Source: Mycolicibacterium aurum
GTDB lineage: Bacteria; Actinomycetota; Actinomycetes; Mycobacteriales; Mycobacteriaceae
Assembly: GCF_900637195.1 (NCBI RefSeq)
Contig: NZ_LR134356.1
Span: 5,146,001-5,210,000 of the forward strand
Direction of reading: 5' to 3'
Length of the DNA stretch: 64,000 nucleotides
Under the pieces are notes generated by a model. It was not told the DNA's origin. It ran no database searches and saw nothing but the letters and a program-made list of their open reading frames with translations. Both the position numbers and the translations under genes were made by a program. How positions within the stretch are numbered: the stretch's first letter is position 1; each line of letters opens with the position of its first letter. Of this stretch, positions 48,054 through 56,269 are shown piece after piece.

Positions 48054-48719
48054 CTAAACGACCGGCACATCGACGATCGGGCGCTCCACTGCGGCGCCCG
48101 GACCATCGAAATGCCACCACTCGCCGTCGTACACGGTGAAACCGCCCGCACTCATCGCATCGCGCAGGCGGGCACGGTTGGCCTGCGCGGCAGCGCTGAC
48201 GCCATCGGTGGCGTAGGCGAGGCTGCGCGGCGTGAAATCGTCGAAACCGGTGCCCATGTCCACCAGGCCGTCCGCGCCGGCCAGCGTCACGTCCACCGAC
48301 CGGCCGGCCACGTGACTGCGCGCGTACTCCCCCGGGCGCGCCACCCAGGCCGGATTGGGTACCTCTTCGAACATCCTCACCTGGACGCCATGGGGCCGGT
48401 AGCAGTCCCAGAAGACCAGGCGCTCGCCGCCGGGACGCAGCAGGTCCGCCGCCGTCGCCAGCCCCGGTGCCAGCGACTCGTGCACCAGGCAGCGGGCGCC
48501 CGCGGGATACAGCGCGATGCCGACGAAGTTGTCGGTCGTCGCGTAGCGCAGGTCGATCACCGCGTCGGGAACCACGGTGCGCACGTCGACGAATCCGGCC
48601 GCGCGGGCCTCCTCGGAGACCGGCGGGACCGGCGATGCGGCGCCGGTCGCGGGGTGCCCGATCGCAGCCACCGCCGCCAGGGCTCCAATGATCAAGCAGC
48701 GCAGGGCGAGAACGCTCAT
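48054..48719 (-). CDS. Secreted D-alanyl-D-alanine dipeptidase (VanX/DdpX type, M15D)
   Basis: 221 aa with a cleavable signal peptide (MSVLALRCLIIGALAAVAAIG, cut near ATGAASP). Zinc ligands of the M15D family are in YARSHVAGRSVDVTL (His and Asp near 135-142) and EWWHF (Glu and His near 202-205). DLRYATTDNFVGIALY near 55 contains the transition-state Arg. It cleaves D-Ala-D-Ala dipeptide. In non-resistant bacteria this recycles or scavenges peptidoglycan-derived D-Ala rather than conferring vancomycin resistance. No vanH or vanA-like gene is nearby. Confidence 0.88.
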   Translation of the reverse strand: MSVLALRCLIIGALAAVAAIGHPATGAASPVPPVSEEARAAGFVDVRTVVPDAVIDLRYATTDNFVGIALYPAGARCLVHESLAPGLATAADLLRPGGERLVFWDCYRPHGVQVRMFEEVPNPAWVARPGEYARSHVAGRSVDVTLAGADGLVDMGTGFDDFTPRSLAYATDGVSAAAQANRARLRDAMSAGGFTVYDGEWWHFDGPGAAVERPIVDVPVV

Positions 48720-48780
48720 CTGTGCACTCTAGAGGGCGTCGGCGCGGCGGCATGGGATACCGCGGGCATAAACTGCGCTG

Positions 48781-49908
48781 GTGCGCGACGTCCTCGACGA
48801 ATTGCTGGCGGTGTGGCAGGCCGGTGGCACCGCAGGGCTGTCCACGGTGGTGCGCACGATGAAGTCCGCGCCGCGCCCACCGGGCGCCGCGATGGTGGTG
48901 TCCCCTGACGGCAGCGTGGCCGGTTCGGTGTCGGGCGGTTGCGTGGAGGCCGCCGTGTACGAGGTCGCCAACGACGTGGTCGCCGCCGGACAACCCGAAC
49001 TGCAGCGCTACGGCGTCAGCGACGATGACGCCTTCGCGGTGGGCCTGACGTGCGGCGGCATCATCGACATCTTCACCGAGGCGGTGTCGCGCAACACCTT
49101 TCCGCAGTTGGAGCGTGTCGCCGATGACATCGCCGCGCACCGCGCGGTCGCGGTGGCGACCGTCATCGCCCATCCCGACGACCGGCGCGTGGGGCGGCGG
49201 CTGATCGTCGGCACCGATTCGCGACACGGGTCGCTCGGGTCGCCGCGGGCTGACGACGCGGTGGGCGACGACGCGCGTGGTCTGCTGCTGGCGGGCCGGT
49301 CGGCGGTGCTGACGTACGGCCCCGACGGTCAGCGGCAGGAGGCCGGGATGGAGGTGTTCGTCTCCAGCTACGCACCGCGCCCTCGGATGCTGGTGTTCGG
49401 CGCCATCGACTTCGCCGCCGCGCTTGCCCAGCAGGCGGTGTTCCTGGGCTACCGGGTGACCGTCTGCGACGCCCGCCCGGTGTTCGCGACCCCGGCCCGC
49501 TTCCCCGCCGCCGAAGAGGTGGTCGTCGAGTGGCCGGACCGATACCTGGCCGCCCAGGCCGAACAGGGCTCGATCGACGAACGCACCGCGATCTGTGTCC
49601 TCACCCACGACCCGAAGTTCGACGTGCCCGTGCTCGACGTGGCGCTGCGCCTGCCCAGTGGGCGGCGGGCCGGCTACATCGGGGTGATGGGGTCACGCCG
49701 AACCCACGACGACCGCATGCAGCGACTGCGCGACATCGGCCTGACCGACGCCGAGCTGGAGCGGCTATCGAGCCCCATCGGCCTCGATCTCGGCGCCCGC
49801 ACGCCCGAGGAGACCGCCGTCTCGATCGCGGCGGAGATCATCGCCCGACGCTGGGGCGGAGGCGGTCGGCCGCTCACCGAAACCGACGGCCGCATTCACC
49901 ACGAGTAG
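48781..49908 (+). CDS. XdhC/CoxI family molybdenum-cofactor maturation protein
   Basis: 375 aa, GTG start. The N-terminal XdhC domain reads DELLAVWQAGGTAGLSTVVRT then GSVSGGCVEAAVYEVA and GLTCGGIIDIFTE with conserved Cys residues (near 57 and 97). The C-terminal Rossmann domain reads MLVFGAIDFAAALAQQAVFLGYRVTVCDARPVFA near 205-238 and GYIGVMGSRRTHDDR near 298. XdhC proteins bind sulfurated molybdenum cofactor and insert it into xanthine-dehydrogenase-type enzymes. It is the first gene of the molybdenum hydroxylase cluster, 116 bp before the large subunit. In H37Rv, Rv0376c is the analogous gene. Confidence 0.9.
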   Translation: MRDVLDELLAVWQAGGTAGLSTVVRTMKSAPRPPGAAMVVSPDGSVAGSVSGGCVEAAVYEVANDVVAAGQPELQRYGVSDDDAFAVGLTCGGIIDIFTEAVSRNTFPQLERVADDIAAHRAVAVATVIAHPDDRRVGRRLIVGTDSRHGSLGSPRADDAVGDDARGLLLAGRSAVLTYGPDGQRQEAGMEVFVSSYAPRPRMLVFGAIDFAAALAQQAVFLGYRVTVCDARPVFATPARFPAAEEVVVEWPDRYLAAQAEQGSIDERTAICVLTHDPKFDVPVLDVALRLPSGRRAGYIGVMGSRRTHDDRMQRLRDIGLTDAELERLSSPIGLDLGARTPEETAVSIAAEIIARRWGGGGRPLTETDGRIHHE

Positions 49909-50024
49909 TCACCCTCCCTACCCGGGGCGAGGCGACAAGGCCGCGGGCGGTGAGACAGCAATGGTGGAAATGTCGCTCTCCGATGCGATAACGTCACTCT
50001 CTACAGCCCTAGGAGTGTGATCTC

Positions 50025-52373
50025 GTGACCGACAGCGCCGTCGAATCCGTCTCAACGCGATACGCGGGTCGACGGGTGCCGCGCGTCGAGGACGCCCGAC
50101 TTCTCACTGGTCACGGGTCTTTCGTCGACGACATCACCCGGCCCGGCATGCTGCACGCGTGCTTCGTGCGCAGCCCGTTCGCCCACGCCACGATCAACGG
50201 GATCGACGCGTCGGCAGCGCTGGCACTGCCGGGCGTCCACGCGGTGTTCACGGCCGCCGACCTCAACCCCGAGGTCAGGGAGGCCTGGCACGCCGTCGCG
50301 GGGAAGGACATCCCCGATACGCCCCGCCCGCCGCTGGCCGAGGGCGAGGTCAAGTTCGTCGGCGATCCCGTCGCCCTCGTCATCGCCGACAACCGGTACG
50401 TGGCCGAAGACGCCGTCGACCTCGTCGAGGTGGACTACCAGCCGTTGCCCGCGGTCGCCGATTTCCGGCGGGCCGTCGGCGGTGACGGCGCAGGTGCGCC
50501 CGTCGTGCACGGCGAGTATCCGGACAACGTCGCGGGCGGAATGGGTGGCATGCCACCCGACGAGGAGCTGTTCGCCACCGCGCCCCATGTCGTCGAGGAA
50601 CACATCTACCAGCAGATGTACGTCCCGGTGCCGATGGAGACCCGGGGGCTGGTGGTCGAGTGGACCTCGACCACCGAGGAACTCACCGTATGGGCGTCCA
50701 CCCAGACCCCGCACGAGCTGCGGGCATTCGCCGCCCGGCTGCTCGGCATCCCCGCCCAGGGGGTGCGGGTCATCATGCGCGACACCGGCGGGGCGTTCGG
50801 CCAGAAGGTCGTGCCGATGCGCGAGGACATGTGCATTCTGCTGGCCGCACGCAAGGTGCCGTCCGCGTTGAAGTGGATCGAGGACCGACGTGAGAACCTG
50901 ATGTCGGCCGGGCAATCCCGGCATGTCGACGGCACCGTGCGCATGGCGTTCGACTCCGACGGAAAGATCCTGGCCGCCGACATCGACTTCATCCAGGACG
51001 TGGGCGCCTATCCGACGCCCTACCCGGTGCTCACCACCGCGGCCATCGGCATGTTCTTCCCCGGCCCCTACCGCGTCCCGAAGGCCAGCTTCAACTACAA
51101 GACGGTGTTCTCCAACACCCCCGGCCTGCACGCCTACCGCGGCCCGTGGCAGTACGAAACCCTCACCCGCGAAATGCTTCTCGACTGCGCGGCCCGCAAG
51201 ATCGGGATGGATCCTGTCGAGCTGCGCCGCATCAACATCCTGCGCGGCGACGAGATGCCGTATTTCAATCCCAACGGCATGCCGTACGACAACTGCGCGC
51301 CTGCGGATACCTTCGAGCAGGCCGTGAAGATTCTCGATCACGAAGGCTTCCGCAAGGAGCAGGCCGACGCACTCGCCGAAGGCCGCTACCTCGGGCTGGG
51401 CTTCTCGGCCTACATCGAACCCACCGGCGCAGCCACCGGCCACCTCGCCACCGAGGGTGCCACCGTCCGGATGGAGTCCACCGGCAAGATCAACGTCTAC
51501 GTCAACGGCGGCTCGGCGGGCAACAGCATCGAGACCACCGTCGTGCAGCTCACCGCCGATGCGTTGGGCGCCGATATCGACGATGTATCCGCCACCCAGG
51601 GCGACACCGCCGTCACCCCGTACGGCGCGGGCACCCAGGGCAGCCGCAGCGGGCCGATGACGGCAGGCGCGGTCAACGAGGCCGGCACGATCCTGCGTGG
51701 GCAGATCGTCGCGATCGCCGCCCAGATCCTCGGCGTCGACGACTCCGACATCGAACTCGCGGACTCGAAGGCGAGCAGCCGCAGCGACCCCGGCACGTGT
51801 GTCAGCTTCGCCGACATCGCGTTCCGGTCCTACTACGAGCCCGGCCAGCTCGGCGGCATCTCTCCGACGCTCGAGGCGACGGCACGCTTCAACTCGCAGG
51901 CGATGATCCACTGGGCCAACGCAACTCACGTGTGCACGTGCGAGGTGGACATCGAGACCGGCCGGGTGACCCTGACGCGCTACATCGTCAGCGAAGACGT
52001 CGGCCCGATGATCAACCCGAATGTGGTCGAAGGTCAGGTCGCGGGCGGCACGGTCCAGGGCATCGGCGGCGCGCTGCTGGAAAAGCTCGCCTACGACGAC
52101 GCGGGCAACCCCGTGGCGTCGACGTTCGTGGACTACCTCCTGCCCACTGCCACCGAAGTACCGCCCATCGAGTTCGGCCACGTCGAGATTCCCGGTCCCG
52201 GTGTCGGCGGTTACAAAGGCGCAGGCGAAGGTGGCGCGATCGGGTCACCCCCCGCGGTCATCAACGCGATCAACGATGCGCTTGCCCCGCTCGGGGTGAC
52301 GGTGACGCAGTTGCCCGCCTCCCCGGCCACGATCGTCGACCTCATCGAGAAGGCTTCCAGAAAGGACCACTGA
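50025..52373 (+). CDS. Molybdenum hydroxylase large subunit (CoxL/XdhB-like, not true CO dehydrogenase)
   Basis: 782-aa molybdopterin-binding subunit. It starts SVSTRYAGRRVPRVEDARLLTGHGSFVDDI, typical of the family. Mo-cofactor segments are DTGGAFGQKVVP near 252 and GVGGYKGAGEGGAIGSPPAVINA near 725, whose Glu in GEGG is the catalytic base. The loop that carries AYRCSFR in genuine CO dehydrogenase (form I) reads AYRGPWQYE here (near 365), so CO oxidation is unlikely. It probably hydroxylates an aromatic or N-heterocyclic compound or an aldehyde. It forms an operon with G, M and S subunit genes. Confidence 0.92.
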   Translation: MTDSAVESVSTRYAGRRVPRVEDARLLTGHGSFVDDITRPGMLHACFVRSPFAHATINGIDASAALALPGVHAVFTAADLNPEVREAWHAVAGKDIPDTPRPPLAEGEVKFVGDPVALVIADNRYVAEDAVDLVEVDYQPLPAVADFRRAVGGDGAGAPVVHGEYPDNVAGGMGGMPPDEELFATAPHVVEEHIYQQMYVPVPMETRGLVVEWTSTTEELTVWASTQTPHELRAFAARLLGIPAQGVRVIMRDTGGAFGQKVVPMREDMCILLAARKVPSALKWIEDRRENLMSAGQSRHVDGTVRMAFDSDGKILAADIDFIQDVGAYPTPYPVLTTAAIGMFFPGPYRVPKASFNYKTVFSNTPGLHAYRGPWQYETLTREMLLDCAARKIGMDPVELRRINILRGDEMPYFNPNGMPYDNCAPADTFEQAVKILDHEGFRKEQADALAEGRYLGLGFSAYIEPTGAATGHLATEGATVRMESTGKINVYVNGGSAGNSIETTVVQLTADALGADIDDVSATQGDTAVTPYGAGTQGSRSGPMTAGAVNEAGTILRGQIVAIAAQILGVDDSDIELADSKASSRSDPGTCVSFADIAFRSYYEPGQLGGISPTLEATARFNSQAMIHWANATHVCTCEVDIETGRVTLTRYIVSEDVGPMINPNVVEGQVAGGTVQGIGGALLEKLAYDDAGNPVASTFVDYLLPTATEVPPIEFGHVEIPGPGVGGYKGAGEGGAIGSPPAVINAINDALAPLGVTVTQLPASPATIVDLIEKASRKDH

Positions 52374-52375
52374 AC

Positions 52376-53077
52376 GTGGAGCTGCACAACGAATTCCGGG
52401 TAGCAGTGCCTCCCGCGAAGGTCTGGGAGGTGTTCACCGACGGCGAACGCGTCGCGCCGTGTCTTCCCGGCGCCACGCTGCTGTCTGTCGACGGTGACAC
52501 GTTCCACGGAGCGGTCAAGGTGAAGGTCGGCCCCATCACCGTGTCGTACAAGGGCGTGGCGACCTACCAGGACACGGACGCGGCGGCGCAGCGGATCGTG
52601 CTACGGGCCGAAGGCAAGGAGACCCGTGGCAACGGCACGGCCGCGGCGACCGTCACCGCGCATCTCAAAGACGAGGGGTCCGAATCGGATCCGGCGACCC
52701 ACGTGGTCATCAGCACCGACCTCGCGATCTCGGGCAAGGCGGCGCAGTTCGGGCGCGGTGTCCTCGCCGACGTCTCGGGCAACCTGATCGCCCAGTTCGC
52801 CAAGACGCTGGAAGCCGAGCTGCTCGGCGGATCGGCGACACCGGCCACCACCGCGCCGACAGCAGAAACCGCTGCGGTGGCACCGCAGCCGGGCGGCGAC
52901 TCCGTCGACCTGCTGAAGGTCGTCGCGGTACCGATCGCCAAACGGTATGCGCCGCTGCTGGTTGCGGCCGCAGCCGCCGGGGCGCTGGGCTTCCTGGCCG
53001 GCCGCCGCACGCGCAAGGGCCCCGCCGCCGTCTTGGCCGACGACCTTCAGGCTGCGCTCGCCCGGCTGCTGGCGTGA
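52376..53077 (+). CDS. CoxG/SRPBCC-family accessory protein with C-terminal membrane anchor
   Basis: 233 aa, GTG 2 bp after the large-subunit stop. The SRPBCC domain (residues 1-150) reads VPPAKVWEVFTDGERVAPCLPGATLL, FHGAVKVKVGPITVSYKG and GRGVLADVSGNLIAQFAKTLE. An Ala/Thr-rich linker leads to a C-terminal hydrophobic segment APLLVAAAAAGALGFLAGRRTRKG (about 192-215). CoxG proteins recruit the Mo-hydroxylase to the cytoplasmic membrane in CO-oxidising bacteria and mycobacteria, so this subunit may link the enzyme to the respiratory chain. Confidence 0.88.
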   Translation: MELHNEFRVAVPPAKVWEVFTDGERVAPCLPGATLLSVDGDTFHGAVKVKVGPITVSYKGVATYQDTDAAAQRIVLRAEGKETRGNGTAAATVTAHLKDEGSESDPATHVVISTDLAISGKAAQFGRGVLADVSGNLIAQFAKTLEAELLGGSATPATTAPTAETAAVAPQPGGDSVDLLKVVAVPIAKRYAPLLVAAAAAGALGFLAGRRTRKGPAAVLADDLQAALARLLA

Positions 53078-53087
53078 GGGCGGAATC

Positions 53088-53963
53088 GTGAAAGCTGCCC
53101 CCTTCGCCTACCACCGGCCGGCCTCCGTCGCCGACGCCGTGGGCCTGCTCGGCGAGTACGGCGACGAGGCGAAGATCCTCGCCGGCGGCCAGAGTCTGGT
53201 GCCGATGCTCGCCATGCGCCTGACCCACTTCGAGAACCTGATCGACATCTCCCGGATCGAGGAGCTGCGCAACATCGAGTTGCGCGACGGGGCGGTGCGC
53301 ATCGGGGCAGGTACTCCGCATGCGCTGGTAGGCATGGATGACGAAGTGGCGGAATCGGTTCCACTGCTCACACTGTCCACACCGCACATCGGGCACTTCC
53401 AGATCCGCACGCGTGGAACCCTCGGCGGCGCCATCGCCCATGCGGATCCCGCCGCCGAGTACGCCGCGGTCGCCCTGGCGTTGGACGCCGAGATCGAGGC
53501 GACGTCCGCGCGCGGCAGCAGGCGCATCCCGGCCTCGGAGTTCTTCACCGGTCTCTGGGAGACCTCGCTGGCTCCCGACGAGATGCTCACCGCGGTGACG
53601 TTTCCGGCGTGGTCGGGGCGTACCGGCTTCTCCGTCCAGGAATTCGCGCGCAGGCACGGCGATTTCGCCATCGCCGGCGCGACGGTCGCGGTGCAGCTCG
53701 GTGGTGACGACGTCGTGACCCGCTGCGGCATCGGGCTGCTGGGCATGGGCTCGACACCGGAACGCGGTACCGCCGCGGAGCAGGCCGTCGTGGGGCGTGC
53801 CGTCTCCGACATCAGCGCCGACGAGGTGGGCCGGTTGGCGGTCGCAGAGCTCGCCGACGTTCCCGCCGACCTGCAGGGAACCGCGTCCTACCGCACGAAA
53901 GTGTGCGCGACGATGGTCGCGCGCGCATGGTCGCAGGCAACCACGGAGGCTCTTCATGACTGA
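53088..53963 (+). CDS. Molybdenum hydroxylase FAD-binding medium subunit (CoxM-like)
   Basis: 291 aa, GTG start 10 bp after the CoxG-like gene. The FAD motifs are AGGQSLVPMLAMRL near 33-46 and TRGTLGGAIAHADPAAE near 108-124, both diagnostic for the CO-DH/xanthine-DH flavoprotein family. It passes electrons from the Fe-S subunit to the final acceptor. The 3' end overlaps the small-subunit gene by 8 bp. Confidence 0.93.
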   Translation: MKAAPFAYHRPASVADAVGLLGEYGDEAKILAGGQSLVPMLAMRLTHFENLIDISRIEELRNIELRDGAVRIGAGTPHALVGMDDEVAESVPLLTLSTPHIGHFQIRTRGTLGGAIAHADPAAEYAAVALALDAEIEATSARGSRRIPASEFFTGLWETSLAPDEMLTAVTFPAWSGRTGFSVQEFARRHGDFAIAGATVAVQLGGDDVVTRCGIGLLGMGSTPERGTAAEQAVVGRAVSDISADEVGRLAVAELADVPADLQGTASYRTKVCATMVARAWSQATTEALHD

Positions 53964-54429
53964 CATTCCCGTCGAAGTCTCGGTCAACGGGCGCCGGTAC
54001 ACGGCCGCAGTGGAACCGCGGCTGACGCTGGCCGACTACCTGCGGGAGCGCTGCGGGCTCACCGGCACCCACCTCGGCTGTGAGCACGGCGCCTGCGGAG
54101 CCTGCACGGTACTGCTCGACGGCCAGGCGGTGCGGTCATGTCTGGTGTTCGCCGTGCAGGTCGACGGCCAGGAGGTCACCACCGTCGAGGGCATCGCCGA
54201 CGACAACGGCGAGCTCTCGCCCGTGCAGGCCGCGATGCGTGACTGCCATGGACTGCAATGTGGCTTCTGCACACCGGGATTCGTCACCAGCATCACCGCA
54301 CTGCTGCGAGACAATCCGACCCCGTCCGACGACGAGATCCGCGAGGGCCTGTCCGGCAACTTCTGCCGGTGCACCGGGTATCAGGGCATCATCAACGCCG
54401 TGAAGCAGGCCGCCGCGAACATGGCCTGA
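53956..54429 (+). CDS. Molybdenum hydroxylase 2Fe-2S small subunit (CoxS-like)
   Basis: 157 aa. The N-terminal plant-type 2Fe-2S cluster cysteines are in GCEHGACGACTVLLDGQAVRSC (near 42-63). The C-terminal helical cluster cysteines are in CGFCTPGF and GNFCRCTGYQG (near 100-141). All eight ligands are present, so the subunit is intact. ATG at 53956 overlapping the medium subunit gene, so tightly co-translated. Confidence 0.95.
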   Translation: MTDIPVEVSVNGRRYTAAVEPRLTLADYLRERCGLTGTHLGCEHGACGACTVLLDGQAVRSCLVFAVQVDGQEVTTVEGIADDNGELSPVQAAMRDCHGLQCGFCTPGFVTSITALLRDNPTPSDDEIREGLSGNFCRCTGYQGIINAVKQAAANMA

Positions 54430-54462
54430 CCGCCTTGCGCCGTTGTGCGGCAAGCTGAAGCC

Positions 54463-55365
54463 ATGAGAATCGGATTCATCGGGCTGGGCAACATGGGATC
54501 GGCGATGGCGGCGAACCTGGTGACCGCGGGCCACGAGGTGACGGCCTACAACAGATCACCCGGCAGGGTCGCCGAGCTCGCCGAACGGGGTGCGGCACCG
54601 GCATCGACGGTCGCCGCGGCGTGTGGCGGGGACGTCGTTATCACGATGCTGGCCGACGACGCGGCGGTCGAGGGGGTGACGTTCGGTACAGACGGGGAAC
54701 CCGGCATCGTGGATTCGTTACCGTCCGGGGCCATCCACGTCTCGTCGAGCACCATCAGCGTGGATCTCGCGGAGCGCATCGGGGCCGCCCACGCGAAGGC
54801 CGGCCAGCGCTTCGTATCAGCGCCGGTGTTCGGCCGACCGGAGGCGGCCGCCGCGGCCGCGCTGTTCGTGGTAGCCGCCGGCGCCGAGGACGCGGTACGT
54901 GACCTCGCACCGGTCTTCGACGCAGTCGGCCAGCGCACCTTCGAGGTCTCCCCTGATCCGAAGGTCGCCAATCTGGTGAAGCTGTCCGGCAACTTCCTGA
55001 TCGCCTCGGTCATCGAATCCCTCGGCGAGGCGATGGCCTTGGTCGGCAAGGCCGGCGTGGACAAGCAGACATACCTGGACCTGCTGACGTCGACCCTGTT
55101 CGCCGCACCCGCCTACAAGACCTACGGCGGACTGATCGCACGCGACGAGTTCGAACCCGCGGGGTTCGCCGCGCACCTCGGTCTCAAGGACGTCCGCCTG
55201 GTGCTGGAGGCGGGCGAAGAACTCGAGGTGGCGCTGCCGATCGCCAGCCTGCTGCGAGACCGCTTCCTGACGCTGCTTGCCGGGGGTGGGCGCGATCTGG
55301 ACTGGTCGGCATGCGGCGCGCTGGCCGCCTGGGAGGCGGGCGGCCCCAGGCCGGGGCAGGGCTGA
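54463..55365 (+). CDS. NAD(P)-dependent beta-hydroxyacid dehydrogenase family protein
   Basis: 300 aa from the ATG at 54463 (MRIGFIGLGNMGSAMAANLV). The cofactor motif is GLGNMG. The substrate block is SAPVFGRPEAAAAA near 122, differing from the usual DAPVSGG, and the catalytic Lys is in ANLVKLSGNFL near 170. SAPVFGRP is typical of glyoxylate/succinic-semialdehyde reductase-like or imine-reductase-like members. It lies 33 bp after the Mo-hydroxylase operon and may be its last gene. Confidence 0.87.
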   Translation: MRIGFIGLGNMGSAMAANLVTAGHEVTAYNRSPGRVAELAERGAAPASTVAAACGGDVVITMLADDAAVEGVTFGTDGEPGIVDSLPSGAIHVSSSTISVDLAERIGAAHAKAGQRFVSAPVFGRPEAAAAAALFVVAAGAEDAVRDLAPVFDAVGQRTFEVSPDPKVANLVKLSGNFLIASVIESLGEAMALVGKAGVDKQTYLDLLTSTLFAAPAYKTYGGLIARDEFEPAGFAAHLGLKDVRLVLEAGEELEVALPIASLLRDRFLTLLAGGGRDLDWSACGALAAWEAGGPRPGQG

Positions 55366-55387
55366 CCTGGTCGCCGCCGTCCGTTTC

Positions 55388-56005
55388 CTAGACGTGCGGC
55401 ACCGTGGCCCGGATGCCGGCGAGCACCACGCCGACAATGCGCTCCGCGTCTGCGCGGGTGAACGGGCGAATGCCGCGGTTGACGATGAGATGCACTGGGC
55501 CGGAGATCATCTCGCCGAGGAATGCGCTGTCGATGGCGGGGAGCTCACCCCGGTCGACGGCGGCATGCACCCGCCGCTGCATGGCGGCTACGCGTTGATC
55601 GAGGATCCGGCTCAGCGCCTGGACAGCGGAGGGCTGACCCGCCGGCTGCATCGCCTGCTCGAGCGTCCGCCCAAACGGCGTCTCCAGACCGCCGGCGAGC
55701 GCCAGCAGGAAGTCCACCAGATCCCGCTGGATGTCGCCGGTGTCGGCGATCGAGGCCAGATCGTCGGCGTAGCGCAGCAGAGCGTCGACGACCAGCTCCT
55801 CGCGGTCAGGCCAGTTGCGATAGACGCTGGTCTTGTGCACGCCGGCGTACTCCGCGACTTCCTCGTACCGGAAGCCCGCGATGCCGTCGCGCGCGACCAG
55901 CTCGGCGGTCGCGGCGAGGATCTGCGCTCTCACCCGCGCGTTGCGGCCACCGGGGCGCCGTGCGGGCGCCCGGTCGCCGTGCCCACGGTCGATCGCCGGG
56001 TCCAT
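55388..56005 (-). CDS. TetR family regulator
   Basis: 205 aa from the ATG at 56005 (MDPAIDRGHGDRAPARRPGGRNARV); the open frame continues upstream to 56200 without family similarity. The HTH is at residues 22-70: VRAQILAATAELVARDGIAGFRYEEVAEYAGVHKTSVYRNWPDREELV. The TSVYRNW recognition segment matches the AcrR-type subgroup with TetR_C_16-like ligand domains. It converges with the dehydrogenase gene (22-bp gap) and is divergent from the MFS transporter, which it probably represses (inference). Confidence 0.85.
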   Translation of the reverse strand: MDPAIDRGHGDRAPARRPGGRNARVRAQILAATAELVARDGIAGFRYEEVAEYAGVHKTSVYRNWPDREELVVDALLRYADDLASIADTGDIQRDLVDFLLALAGGLETPFGRTLEQAMQPAGQPSAVQALSRILDQRVAAMQRRVHAAVDRGELPAIDSAFLGEMISGPVHLIVNRGIRPFTRADAERIVGVVLAGIRATVPHV

Positions 56006-56151
56006 CAGCGCGCTCACCACCTGTCCCGTACCCGAGTGCCCGATTGTCGCCAGGGCCGGCGTTGCGGTGCAAACCGGCGACCCGTACCGTACCCCACTAA
56101 AGCGACAAAAAGTTGCTTTTAGACATTCCCCTGACTGCTGGGAGCGCAATC

Positions 56152-56247
56152 GTGAACATCCTCGTCTCACGAGCCCGAATCGCCGGGCTCGCCCGCGCAC
56201 GCGAGCTCGACATGCGTGGCCACGACGTCACCGTCGTCGCGGCGTGA
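56152..56247 (+). pseudogene. Remnant of an FAD-dependent monooxygenase N-terminus
   Basis: The frame VNILVSRARIAGLARAR then ELDMRGHDVTVVAA and a TGA keeps the outline of the FAD-binding N-terminus of aromatic monooxygenases, usually like NVLVSGAGIAGLALA followed by GHDVTVVE. Both key glycines of GxGxxG have become Arg and the frame stops after 31 codons. It lies directly in front of, and partly under, the MFS transporter gene. Confidence 0.5.
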
Positions 56248-56269
56248 TCCGGCCGGCCCGCCGGCGCGC

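Noticed and set aside
48054..48719. Vancomycin-resistance gene vanX
   Set aside because: Motifs fit the D-Ala-D-Ala dipeptidase family, but no vanH, vanA or vanRS-like genes are nearby and it has a signal peptide, unlike cytosolic VanX of resistance operons.
50052..52181. 709-codon minus-strand frame opposite the Mo-hydroxylase large subunit
   Set aside because: High-GC shadow of a strongly coding plus-strand gene; no family motif, and the plus frame has all expected signatures.
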